Assembly (NCBI GenBank): GCA_017508315.1
Contig: JAFVZE010000082.1
Location: 1-16,335, forward strand
DNA: 16,335 nucleotides
Direction of reading: 5' to 3'
Source of the DNA: Kiritimatiellia bacterium
GTDB taxonomy: Bacteria; Verrucomicrobiota; Kiritimatiellia; RFP12; UBA1067
The notes under the pieces: model-generated
Databases searched by the model: none
The model's input: the letters and a program-made list of their open reading frames with translations, nothing else
Told to the model about the DNA's origin: nothing
Shown: positions 7,038 to 14,809 of the stretch, one piece after another
Numbering within the stretch: position 1 is the stretch's first letter
Layout of the letters: every line of letters starts with the position of its first letter
Translations under genes and position numbers: made by a program

Positions 7038-8294
7038 TTACGGCCTCCATTCGAACGCCCCGTCAGGACCGGAAACCCGGATGGTGTCGGCGCTTATATC
7101 CTCGATGACGAAACCTCCGAATTCCGCGCCCTCCGTGACCCGCGAACCGTCGCGCAGCACAAGACACGGATACGGATGCGTCATGACTCCCACCACCGGC
7201 ATTTTGACCGCCGCGTCCCGGCGCGGCGCCCGGCACGGCGACGGCGCCATCTCCCCCCGGGGCGAATTCGCGGCGGCGGAAGCCGTTTCCCGCAGATCGG
7301 AATCGCCGAGCGTCACCCTCGAGCAGTCGACGCTCTTCACGTACGGCACGTCCGCCCGGATCGCCTCGAGCACCGTGCGCAGGCTCGCCGCACTCCGAGA
7401 ACGGCCGGCAAGCGCGACGATGCGGTTGGTCGCGCAACGGACGTCGAGTCCGCCCTCGCCGACGAGCGAGAGCACCTCCGCCGTCGCCGCGCATAGCGAT
7501 TCGTCGTCCGAGAGTTCGACTCTCACCCCCGGTCTGGCGGCATACGCCTCCGCCGTCGCCGAGAGCCTCCGCGCCCTGGTCGCGAAATTGCCGGACAGCA
7601 CGCAGGCGCCGCCGGAATCCGAAAACGCAAGTCCGTATTTTTCCGCGACATCCCGGATGTCCATCGACGCCGCGGCAACCGGCGCGACGGCGCGGTCTTC
7701 AGATCCGCGGTCCCCGGCGGATCCGCAGAACCGCTCCCATGCGGAAAGCCCCGCGCACCGGACGGCCGACGCCGCGGGACGCACATATTCCGCCGCTGGT
7801 CCCAGCGCCCCGGACAGCGCCGAACGCCACGGCCAGAGCAGAAACACCGCCGCGGCAAAGGCAACCGGCATTAGCAGCAGCGCCGCGGCAAGCGCCGCGC
7901 GTCCGGAGAATTTCCTCCCTGCCGGAACCTCCACTCCGGAATCCGGCGGATCCGGCGCCGCGAAGGCGCTCTGCGCTTCCGGACGGGCGGACGTGCCTCT
8001 CTCCGGCCATATCAGTTCGTCCCACGCGGCATCCTCCGGACCGACGGCCACCGCCGTGGTCTCGCTCAGAAACCTGACCCTGAACGGTTCAAGCCGCTCC
8101 TCCGCGCCCCCGGGAAGAAGGATGCGCACACGATCGCCGTTCACCTCAAGCTCGCACGCGACATCGGCGAGCGACTGGTCGGCGAGCACAATATCGCAGG
8201 TCTCTCCCCTGCCGACACCGACCGTCATGCCCTCGGCGAGCGCGACTTCGGCGCCCGCGTTCGGGCCCTGCACTATCTTCAGAAGCATATTCAA
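7038..8294 (-). CDS. sctD: T3SS inner membrane ring protein SctD (YscD-like)
   Basis: SctD forms the outer of the two inner-membrane rings and joins the cytoplasmic sorting platform to the secretin. The 418-residue protein has an N-terminal FHA-like cytoplasmic domain (about 1-90, with GPNAGAEVAL and CDIVLAD), an acidic and Pro-rich linker, one membrane helix at about 131-156 and a periplasmic part with ring-building subdomains. It closes with the YscD-type C-terminal domain (VVGVMTHPYPCLVLRDGSRV onward). Length equals YscD (419). The periplasmic part has eight cysteines, unusual. The TTG at 8294 overlaps the sctV stop and has GGGGAG nine bases upstream; an ATG two codons later (8288) is an alternative start. 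Confidence 0.85.
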   Translation of the reverse strand: MNMLLKIVQGPNAGAEVALAEGMTVGVGRGETCDIVLADQSLADVACELEVNGDRVRILLPGGAEERLEPFRVRFLSETTAVAVGPEDAAWDELIWPERGTSARPEAQSAFAAPDPPDSGVEVPAGRKFSGRAALAAALLLMPVAFAAAVFLLWPWRSALSGALGPAAEYVRPAASAVRCAGLSAWERFCGSAGDRGSEDRAVAPVAAASMDIRDVAEKYGLAFSDSGGACVLSGNFATRARRLSATAEAYAARPGVRVELSDDESLCAATAEVLSLVGEGGLDVRCATNRIVALAGRSRSAASLRTVLEAIRADVPYVKSVDCSRVTLGDSDLRETASAAANSPRGEMAPSPCRAPRRDAAVKMPVVGVMTHPYPCLVLRDGSRVTEGAEFGGFVIEDISADTIRVSGPDGAFEWRP

Positions 8295-10381
8295 AGCTTA
8301 AGTCTCCCCAGCGGCTGGATGTTTATCTCCTGCGAAAGCTCCTGGAACGAGAGAACCGGCAGCTCGTAGTAGTCTTTCTCTATCATCTTGCGGAAGTAGC
8401 GACGGATGTCGACCGAAACGATGACGACCGGCCTCTGCGGAATCTTCGAAAGATCGCCGACGGTCTTTTTCACCACGGCGAGAATCGAGCGCACGGTCGT
8501 CGGATCCATGGCGAGATAGCTGCCGCCCGAAGTCTGGCGGACCGATTTGCGGATCATCTCCTCCAGCGCGGGATCGAGCAGATAGGCGGCGATTATGTTC
8601 TGCCCGCCAGAGAACTTGTAGGAGATGTAGCGGCACAGCGCGCTGCGCACATACTCCACGAGCAGCACCGAATCTTTCTCCTTCTGCCCCCATTCGATGA
8701 GCGTCTGGGTGATGCGCTTGAGATCGCGGATGCTGATCCCCTCCTGCACGAGACGCTGCAGAACGTCGGTGATCTTCTGGAGCGGCAGCACGCGCTGGAC
8801 CTCGCGCACGAGCTCGGGGGCCTCGCGCTCCATGTGATCGAAGAGCAGACGCGTTTCCTGCAGCGAGAGAAACTCGTGCGCATAGCGCCTGAGCACGCCG
8901 GAAAGATGGTAGGTGAGCACGCCGTTCAGATCGAGAAAACGCACGCCTCCCTCCTCGAGCGCGGCGCGGTTCTCGCGCTTCACCCAGTTCGTCTCATAGC
9001 CGGAGAGGAACGCCTTGCCCCTTTCGAAGGCTATGCCGGTGGCCGACAGATTGTCGGCCGTCTCCAGCGCGAACAGGCAGCCTTTCATCAGCACGCCCTC
9101 GGAAACCGGAACTTCGTTGACGAGCAGGCGGTATCTGCCGTCGCGCATCGCCGGATTGAGCGAAAGGTTGATCCCCGGGAAAGGAACGCCGAGATCGCGG
9201 TAGAGCGCGCGGCGGATCGACATGATCTGATCGTTCAGCTCTTCGTAGGTGAGCTCGCTGCGGATGTCCGCGTCGATGTCCACCGTAAGCGGGGTCACCA
9301 TCGCGAAATCGTCGCCCTCCTTCTTCTTCGGTCTGGGTTTCAATCCCTCCGAAGGCGCGGCCGCGGCGAGAGGATCCGCCGCCTTGGCCTCGCGCTCGGC
9401 CGCGCGGCGTGCCGCCGCGCTCAGCGCATACCCCAGAGCGCAGGCCGCCGTCGCCAGCGAGAATATCTGCAGTTTCGGGAAACCCGGAATCAGCCCTACG
9501 AGAAGCAGCATGACGCCGCCGAGCAGAATGGCTTTGGGCTGGGCGAAGAACTGATCGACTATATCCTGTCCGAGCGGCTTGTTGTCTTCGTCTCCGACGC
9601 GCGTGACGATGACGCCGGCGGTGATGGAAACGAGCAGCGCGGGAATCTGCGAGACGAGACCGTCGCCGATCGTGAGAATGGAGTACGTCTCCACCGCCTT
9701 GCCGATCTCCCACCCCTTCATGAACGCGCCTATGCAGATTCCGCCGACTATGTTGATCGCCGTCATGACCAGTCCGGCTATGGCGTCGCCCTTGACGAAT
9801 TTCATCGCGCCGTCCATCGCGCCGTACAGCTGGGATTCCTTGGCGAGCTCGTTGCGGCGGAAGCGGGCCGTCTCCTGGTCGATGGCTCCCGCCCGCATAT
9901 CGGCGTCGATCGACATCTGTTTGCCGGGCATGGCGTCGAGAGTGAAACGCGCCCCGACCTCCGACACGCGCTCGGCGCCTTTGGCGATGACCACGAACTG
10001 CACGACGGTTATGACGAGAAAGATCACCGCCCCGACGACGAAGTTTCCGCCGACGACGAAGTTGCCGAAGGTGTAGATGATCTCGCCGGCATCGGCATGA
10101 AGCAGAATCAGACGGGTGGTGGAGACGTTGAGCGCGAGCCGGAAAAGCGTCGTGAAAAGCAGCATGGACGGGAACGTCGAAAACGCCAGCGCTCTCGGCA
10201 GATAGAGCGAAAGCATCAGCATCACCACGGATATCATCAGATTGACGGAGATCAGCAGGTCTATCACCGCCGTCGGCAGCGGCACGATCAGAAGCCCGAT
10301 GATGAAAATCACGAGAAACGCCAGCACGAGATCGCCGAAGCGGCTCATCGCGGTTGTGATCTTTATAAGTCTGCCGAGCAT
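8291..10381 (-). CDS. sctV: T3SS export gate protein SctV (YscV/LcrD; FlhA family)
   Basis: SctV is the large inner-membrane export gate that forms a nonameric ring and receives chaperone-substrate complexes. The 696-residue product has about eight hydrophobic segments in the first 330 residues and a soluble C-terminal domain from about 370. Family stretches are plain: NVSTTRLILL, then GAERVSEVGARFTLDAMPGK, then QLYGAMDGAMKFVKGDAIAG. The flagellar FlhA shares these, but all neighbours are injectisome genes and none are flagellar, so SctV is the right call. The ATG at 10381 has GGGG-type purines nine bases before and gives the usual N-terminus; a longer reading from 10429 would run into the previous gene. 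It follows the SctX-like gene by 13 bases and overlaps sctD. Confidence 0.95.
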   Translation of the reverse strand: MLGRLIKITTAMSRFGDLVLAFLVIFIIGLLIVPLPTAVIDLLISVNLMISVVMLMLSLYLPRALAFSTFPSMLLFTTLFRLALNVSTTRLILLHADAGEIIYTFGNFVVGGNFVVGAVIFLVITVVQFVVIAKGAERVSEVGARFTLDAMPGKQMSIDADMRAGAIDQETARFRRNELAKESQLYGAMDGAMKFVKGDAIAGLVMTAINIVGGICIGAFMKGWEIGKAVETYSILTIGDGLVSQIPALLVSITAGVIVTRVGDEDNKPLGQDIVDQFFAQPKAILLGGVMLLLVGLIPGFPKLQIFSLATAACALGYALSAAARRAAEREAKAADPLAAAAPSEGLKPRPKKKEGDDFAMVTPLTVDIDADIRSELTYEELNDQIMSIRRALYRDLGVPFPGINLSLNPAMRDGRYRLLVNEVPVSEGVLMKGCLFALETADNLSATGIAFERGKAFLSGYETNWVKRENRAALEEGGVRFLDLNGVLTYHLSGVLRRYAHEFLSLQETRLLFDHMEREAPELVREVQRVLPLQKITDVLQRLVQEGISIRDLKRITQTLIEWGQKEKDSVLLVEYVRSALCRYISYKFSGGQNIIAAYLLDPALEEMIRKSVRQTSGGSYLAMDPTTVRSILAVVKKTVGDLSKIPQRPVVIVSVDIRRYFRKMIEKDYYELPVLSFQELSQEINIQPLGRLKL

Positions 10382-10394
10382 TTCTAAGTTCCCC

Positions 10395-10775
10395 TCATGT
10401 TTCCAGCAGCGCGGCGCGGTAATGTTCAAACACCTCGGTATCCGCGAGCAGACTTTCGAGTTCCCGCGCCGCGCGCGCCGCGGCTTCTCCTCTGCGCGCG
10501 CGCAGAGATTTCAGCGCGCTTCTCGCCGTCCGGCCGAAGCCGTCCGGCGTCCGCAGGTAGGCGCTGTTGCCGGCTACCAGCGCGCTCATTATCTCGCCGA
10601 CGACGCTCTCCCCCTCCGGAAAGATGTTCGACAGCGCCTCGCTTACGGTCGTGGATCCCGGCAGCAGCTGCTTCTGCCTTTCGCCGCCCGGCGCCCCGTC
10701 TTCGCCGGACGCGTACTCCGCCACCGAAATTCCGGTATCGAAGCGGATCGTCTCTGTCGCCCTTCCCGTCTTCAC
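10395..10775 (-). CDS. SctX-like T3SS protein (YscX-like, tentative)
   Basis: A 126-residue protein between the SycN-like chaperone and sctV, the place of yscX in the Yersinia yopN-tyeA-sycN-yscX-yscY-yscV order. YscX (122 residues) is an early export substrate that binds YscY and YscV and is needed for secretion. By eye the region LLPGSTTVSEALSNIFPEGE can be laid against the LP...V...L...YP pattern of YscX, and both end in a helical, leucine-rich stretch (here ARELESLLADTEVFEHYRAA). This is a weak match. It starts with GTG at 10775, overlapping the upstream stop as GTGA, with GGGAGG about nine bases before. It could instead be an unrelated small secreted or chaperone protein. No SctY-sized gene follows. 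Confidence 0.5.
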   Translation of the reverse strand: MKTGRATETIRFDTGISVAEYASGEDGAPGGERQKQLLPGSTTVSEALSNIFPEGESVVGEIMSALVAGNSAYLRTPDGFGRTARSALKSLRARRGEAAARAARELESLLADTEVFEHYRAALLET

Positions 10776-11164
10776 GCGCCGAGCCTCCCCGTATGGTTCT
10801 CGGCCGAGCGCAAAAGCTCCGCCATCGCCTTTTCGATATTGCCGACCGTCACCTCCTCCGGCCCGAGCCTCACCGCGAAAACGGCCTGCACCGGGTCTCC
10901 CAGCAGAGCGGTGCGCACCGTAAACTCGTTCCGGCGCAGCGGATCGGCCGCGGAAAGAAGCAGTTTCACGGCGTCGGGACCGTCGGCAGTCGCGACCGAC
11001 ACGGAAAGCGCGAGACCGCCCGCAGCGTATTCGAGATGGAACTGTGCGGAGTTTTCGAAGCGCACGGCCGCGACGCCCTCGTCGTTGAACGCCAGTTTCG
11101 GCAGTCCGATCCCCTTGGCGAATTCGCCCACGGCGTTTCGCATCCACCCCGGAACCTCAACCAT
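10772..11164 (-). CDS. SycN-like T3SS chaperone of the gatekeeper
   Basis: A 130-residue class I (CesT-fold) chaperone candidate directly after sctW. In Yersinia SycN pairs with YscB to bind the N-terminus of YopN. The pattern follows SycN along its length: an N-terminal helix with WMRNAVGEFAKGIGLPKL, a strand with FHLEYAAGGLALSVSVA, a helix with DAVKLLLSAADPLRR, and a final helix NIEKAMAELLRSAE, in the place of the C-terminal helix of SycN that carries FEQLLRL. Length is near SycN (123). The ATG at 11164 overlaps the sctW stop by eight bases and has GGAGG eight bases before; reading further upstream would only enter sctW in another frame. The chaperone class is likely; the specific SycN role rests on position and this hand alignment. 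Confidence 0.65.
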   Translation of the reverse strand: MVEVPGWMRNAVGEFAKGIGLPKLAFNDEGVAAVRFENSAQFHLEYAAGGLALSVSVATADGPDAVKLLLSAADPLRRNEFTVRTALLGDPVQAVFAVRLGPEEVTVGNIEKAMAELLRSAENHTGRLGA

Positions 11165-12329
11165 GCTCTGCACCTCCTTCCGGGACTTCTTGAGCGTCCT
11201 CAAGCGCGACAAGACCGTCGAGATGCTCCTGCGCCGCCTCCACCAGATGCACGCGGTCGTCTTCCGAAGTGAAAAGCCGCGGCGAAAGCTGACGGAACAC
11301 CGAGATGATTTCGCGGCAGAAATCCATCTTCGCGGGCAGCCCTGAGATTCCGCATTCGCCGACAAAGACGCCGATGTCGCGCTCCGAGACGAACGGACGC
11401 TCGGTGAAATCCAGCACCCTGCCGGTCATGGCCCCGCCGTCGAGCCGGCATTTTTCGCCGAACTGCCCGTCCATGCGCAGCGACAGCGACGAAAGCCGGT
11501 CCAGAACGGTGCGAAGAACCTGCACACACTGCAGATCGAGCATAATCCGGCGCAACTCCTCGGGGACCCGCGACGGCGAGGGGCTCTGAATGTCCGCGCC
11601 GCATCCGGCGAGCAGGAAATCGATCGCCGCGGCCAGAGCGTCGGCGCCCCGCGAAGATATCAGCGAACGGTAGCAGTCGTGGGGAGTAGTGAACCCGATC
11701 ACCTCGCCGCGATACAGATCGCGCAGCGACTGCATCTCCTCCGGCGTCGATGCGCGCACGTTGATTTCCCGCGCCAGATTGATGCCGGCGGCCACTTCAG
11801 CGCCTCTTTCGGCGACAATTCTCCCGCCGAGCGCTTCCGTAAAGGCGCGGAGATTTTCTTCGCCGTCGCCGAGCGCCGCACGGATGATTTCAAGCATCGC
11901 GAACTGGTGGGACGGGTCTTTGGAGCCGGCGGCGAGCTCACCGAGAAAGGCGTCCGCGTCGGGCGGAGCTCCGTTCCGCGCCGCCTGACGCAGATCGCGG
12001 AGCATCTTCTCGACGAAAGATCGATCCGGCAGATCGGGAAACGTCTTCTCCCACGCCTCGATCGACGCGACATAGTCCGTCCGGCGCGTTTCTCCAAGCC
12101 TGCGCTCGCTCAGTTTCTTCGCGGCTTTCTCCTCGAACTGCATCGAAAGCTCTTCCATCGCGTCCTGAAGTTTCGCCGAAGCGCCGGGCTCGGCCACGAC
12201 CGCCATCCCCATGACGCGTCCGACTTCGACGGGAGAGTGCGCGGCGGAAAGCGGCTCGGAAGGATAAAGACGGTCCATCCGGTCGACAGCGGGCGAATGC
12301 CTCAGAAACTGGGCCGAATCAAACGCCAT
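11157..12329 (-). CDS. sctW: T3SS gatekeeper SctW (YopN-TyeA / HrpJ / CopN type)
   Basis: SctW controls the switch from translocator to effector export by closing the gate at SctV until host contact. The 390-residue length matches fused YopN-TyeA proteins such as CopN and InvE and not the split Yersinia pair. The N-terminal 60 residues are Ser/Ala-rich and low in structure, as expected for a secretion signal plus chaperone-binding site. An HrpJ-like helical region begins near EELSMQFEEKAAKKLSERR (about 60-78) and continues through SHQFAMLEIIRAALGDGEEN. The last hundred residues (from about 285) fit a TyeA-like module (PAKMDFCREIISVFRQLSPR). The ATG at 12329 has GGAGG six bases before and overlaps the previous gene by 11 bases. 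A SycN-like chaperone gene follows directly. Confidence 0.82.
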   Translation of the reverse strand: MAFDSAQFLRHSPAVDRMDRLYPSEPLSAAHSPVEVGRVMGMAVVAEPGASAKLQDAMEELSMQFEEKAAKKLSERRLGETRRTDYVASIEAWEKTFPDLPDRSFVEKMLRDLRQAARNGAPPDADAFLGELAAGSKDPSHQFAMLEIIRAALGDGEENLRAFTEALGGRIVAERGAEVAAGINLAREINVRASTPEEMQSLRDLYRGEVIGFTTPHDCYRSLISSRGADALAAAIDFLLAGCGADIQSPSPSRVPEELRRIMLDLQCVQVLRTVLDRLSSLSLRMDGQFGEKCRLDGGAMTGRVLDFTERPFVSERDIGVFVGECGISGLPAKMDFCREIISVFRQLSPRLFTSEDDRVHLVEAAQEHLDGLVALEDAQEVPEGGAEHG

Positions 12330-12903
12330 GCGCCCCCTCCGCCCAGACCACGCCCGGACCGTAGAAATTCAACCGGAGAGTTTTCCCGCGGCGGCGCGGG
12401 ACGAGAATATCGCGCATCGTCAGCCGCGGACAGTGCCCCGTGGGATCTTTGACTGTCCACGCGACGGCCGACTCCATGCGCACGCTCAACACGTCGTCCT
12501 CCCCGAGCACGAAACGGTTGACGCGGGATGCCGTTGCGACCACCGCCCAGCCGGGATTTCTGAACGCGGTCGCCGCCAGCGCGTACCTGAAACTCATCGG
12601 CACCGCGCGGACAAGCCGCGAAGCGGTGCGCGAGGCTGCCGGAGCGACCAGAATCCGATCCGACACCACCGTGAGATTCCCGGCGCAGTCAAGCCGCGTG
12701 ACGAAGGGCCGCGCCGCATCGGAGCATGACGCGCGGCCGGCGACGTCGACGAGCCGCAGACTGCCCCGGTCCGGCGCCACCCATCCGCGCAGCGGACGCA
12801 CCGTAAGCCGTCCGCGGTACGCGGCGGGCTGCGCCGCTCCCATCAGCCAGACGCCGTCGGAAACGTGCGCGAAACCGCACTCAATGTCCGCCTCACCCGT
12901 CAT
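12319..12903 (-). CDS. AIM24-family-like protein inside the T3SS operon
   Basis: A 194-residue beta-rich protein with no signal peptide or membrane span. The second half follows the AIM24 (DUF124, TRAP-like beta-barrel) pattern: a Gly-rich turn, then FVLGEDDVLSVRMESAVAW at about 131-149 in the place of the family's G-E-x-L-x-V-D...LVA-(F/W) motif, and the closing FYGPGVVWAEG at 180-190 in the place of the GPG-x-V-W-L-Q signature. The first half is more divergent (LTVVSDRILVAPAA near 77-90 fits the central strands). AIM24 proteins have no settled role in bacteria. Here it lies between sctC and sctW with overlaps of 11 bases on each side, so it is co-translated with the apparatus. The ATG at 12903 has GAGGA upstream; earlier starts run into sctC. 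The family call is by eye. Confidence 0.6.
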   Translation of the reverse strand: MTGEADIECGFAHVSDGVWLMGAAQPAAYRGRLTVRPLRGWVAPDRGSLRLVDVAGRASCSDAARPFVTRLDCAGNLTVVSDRILVAPAASRTASRLVRAVPMSFRYALAATAFRNPGWAVVATASRVNRFVLGEDDVLSVRMESAVAWTVKDPTGHCPRLTMRDILVPRRRGKTLRLNFYGPGVVWAEGAHGV

Positions 12904-14806
12904 GCGTCTTCCTCGCCTCCTTCTCGCGGTCGTAACGCCTCTTTTCCTCATCGAAGCGCTTTTGCCAGTTTTCCCTGTCCGCCTGCGCTTCATCGCGGAA
13001 TTTTTCGCGGTCGAATTCGCGCACGGCCTCGTTGCGCTCGTGACGTTCCTCGGCGCGCTGCCTGCGCATCTCGCGGTTGAAGTCGATCTGCGCCTCGCGC
13101 TCCCTGCGCTCGACGCCGTCCCTGTCGAACGCCTCGTCGAGAATCCGCTCGGATTCGATGTCGCGCTGACGGCTCGACTGGAGCGAGACCGTATCGTTCG
13201 TCGAAGTCTCGAACACGTAGGGCGTCAGGATGAACATCCGCTGAACCGTCTCGTCGCGATAGCTCACGCCGCCGAAGAGCCAGCCGATCCACGGAATGTC
13301 GCGGAGATACGGAATCCCCCAACCGCCCGACTCTTTGATGTCGCGAAGATAACCGGCGAGCATGATCGAATGTCCCTCCAGCACCGCGGCCTGCGTTTCC
13401 AGCGACGAACTGCGCGTCATGGGCATCGCGTCGACGGTGATCGACTCGAAGCCTCCGTCCTGAAGTTCCATCGACAGCCACACGCGGGACGGGACATTCG
13501 TCGCGCCGGAGCCGACGACGCGGGGCTTGACCTGAAGTTTCGTCCCGGCCGACACCTCCTCGAGCGCGGCCACTTCCGTTCCGACGACCCGCGCGCGGTA
13601 GCTCTGGGTGTCGGTCATCTCGGCCGCCGTGTTGTTGAGCGTGAGGATGGACGTTCTGGAAATCGAGCGTGCCCTGCCCTTTTCGCGGAGCGCCGAAAGC
13701 GATGCGGACACCGAAACGTCGTCGCCGAGATAGGTAAGCGCTCCGGCGAGCCCCTTGCCGCCGAGACCTGCCGGGCTGAAGAGATTTGCGGCGTTCTGTC
13801 CGGCGGCGCCCTCGAAATCTTCGTGCGTGCCGGAAGCCTTGAGCGAAAGCTGCCAGTCGAGCGCATCCTCCTGCGAAAGCTCGACGACCGTCACGCCGAT
13901 TTCGACGAGCATCTGAGGTTTGTCGAGTTCGGCGATGAGCTTTTCGTACATGGGCAGGCGCGTCACCGTGTCGCGCACGATCACCGCATTGAGCCGGTTG
14001 TCCGGACGGATGACGGGACGGAACGCGGAATCCGCGCTCGCCGAAAGACGGTCGGTCCCGTTGGTTTTTTCGCCCTCCCGGACGGGTAAAGCCGAAGACG
14101 CGCCGGTCATGATCTCCTCGAGAAGACGCGCGACACCGCGGATGGTGGTGGAGGATTCCGGGCTTGTGACGTTGAAGCTGACATCGTCGGCCCAGGTGTG
14201 CTTCAGGGGGAATATCCGCGTCTCGACAGAAGTGAAGGTGCGCTGCTCACGGAGTTTATCGGCGCGGGCGATCATTTCCGAAACCAGTAGCACGTACCGC
14301 GGAGGACCCGAAACCATGATCAGTTCGCCGTCCGAAGCGGTCTTCAGCGGAAAGCGCGAATCCTCGACCCCCAGTTCCTCCATCATCCCGAGAACCTCGC
14401 CGGCCTTCATGTATTTAAGATCGATAAGCGTCGAGCCCATCTCGCCGACGGCATAGACGTAGATCGCCGTGCCGTCGTAGTACCAGGTCAGATTGTGCAG
14501 CGCCGAAACGCGCTCAAGGAAATCGCCGGGGGCGACATCCTTGAAATCGCCGGAGAGCACCCCGCTCACGCGCCCGGAAAGCAGGATTGGGATCCCCTGG
14601 GCGACACTGAAGCTCTCAAGCGCGGAACGGACCGGCATCTGTCTGGCGACTAGCGTGTAGGCGGAGCTCTTCCACGGTATCTTTTCCGCGGCGGACCGGA
14701 CGGTTTCGGCCGCCGATGCGCCCGGACACAAGAGGAGCAGAACCGCAAACGCGCAGAGGACGCGTCTTCCGGATGAAAATCTGACAGTCATATCGATCTT
14801 TTGCAT
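12893..14806 (-). CDS. sctC: T3SS outer membrane secretin SctC (YscC-like) with charged C-terminal tail
   Basis: SctC forms the outer-membrane ring through which the needle passes. The 637-residue precursor has a signal peptide (to about Ala33), an N0-like domain at about 45-120 (VARQMPVRSALESFSVAQGI, then LTWYYDGTAIYVY), N1- and N3-like domains to about 295 and the secretin core at about 296-535. The core carries the signature IPYLRDIPWIGWLFGG at 498-513 and ends at MFILTPYVFET. The order N0-N1-N3-core is that of injectisome secretins. From about 545 to 637 follows an unusual tail, about 60 percent charged (mainly Arg and Glu). The ATG at 14806 starts three bases after the previous stop; Met6 at 14791 is an alternative just before the signal sequence. 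Neither has a strong ribosome site. Confidence 0.92.
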   Translation of the reverse strand: MQKIDMTVRFSSGRRVLCAFAVLLLLCPGASAAETVRSAAEKIPWKSSAYTLVARQMPVRSALESFSVAQGIPILLSGRVSGVLSGDFKDVAPGDFLERVSALHNLTWYYDGTAIYVYAVGEMGSTLIDLKYMKAGEVLGMMEELGVEDSRFPLKTASDGELIMVSGPPRYVLLVSEMIARADKLREQRTFTSVETRIFPLKHTWADDVSFNVTSPESSTTIRGVARLLEEIMTGASSALPVREGEKTNGTDRLSASADSAFRPVIRPDNRLNAVIVRDTVTRLPMYEKLIAELDKPQMLVEIGVTVVELSQEDALDWQLSLKASGTHEDFEGAAGQNAANLFSPAGLGGKGLAGALTYLGDDVSVSASLSALREKGRARSISRTSILTLNNTAAEMTDTQSYRARVVGTEVAALEEVSAGTKLQVKPRVVGSGATNVPSRVWLSMELQDGGFESITVDAMPMTRSSSLETQAAVLEGHSIMLAGYLRDIKESGGWGIPYLRDIPWIGWLFGGVSYRDETVQRMFILTPYVFETSTNDTVSLQSSRQRDIESERILDEAFDRDGVERREREAQIDFNREMRRQRAEERHERNEAVREFDREKFRDEAQADRENWQKRFDEEKRRYDREKEARKTHDG

Positions 14807-14809
14807 ATG

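Noticed and set aside
6595..8301. 568-codon open frame on the plus strand opposite sctD, sctE and sctF
   Set aside because: Ser/Ala/Arg-rich low-complexity translation, typical antisense artefact of high GC.
8291..10381. Flagellar FlhA as the name for the export gate gene
   Set aside because: The family is shared, but every neighbour is an injectisome gene (needle, secretin, gatekeeper) and no flagellar gene is present.
8834..10387. 517-codon open frame on the plus strand opposite sctV
   Set aside because: Translation is made of His/Asp/Arg-rich runs; sctV on the other strand is certain.
10776..11147. N-terminal extension of the SctX-like protein back to 11147
   Set aside because: The extra part is Arg-rich out-of-frame reading of the SycN-like gene; the GTG at 10775 overlaps the upstream stop in the usual operon way.
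12440..14089. 549-codon open frame on the plus strand opposite sctC and the AIM24-like gene
   Set aside because: Arg/His/Asp-rich shadow without domains; the minus strand carries the secretin signature.
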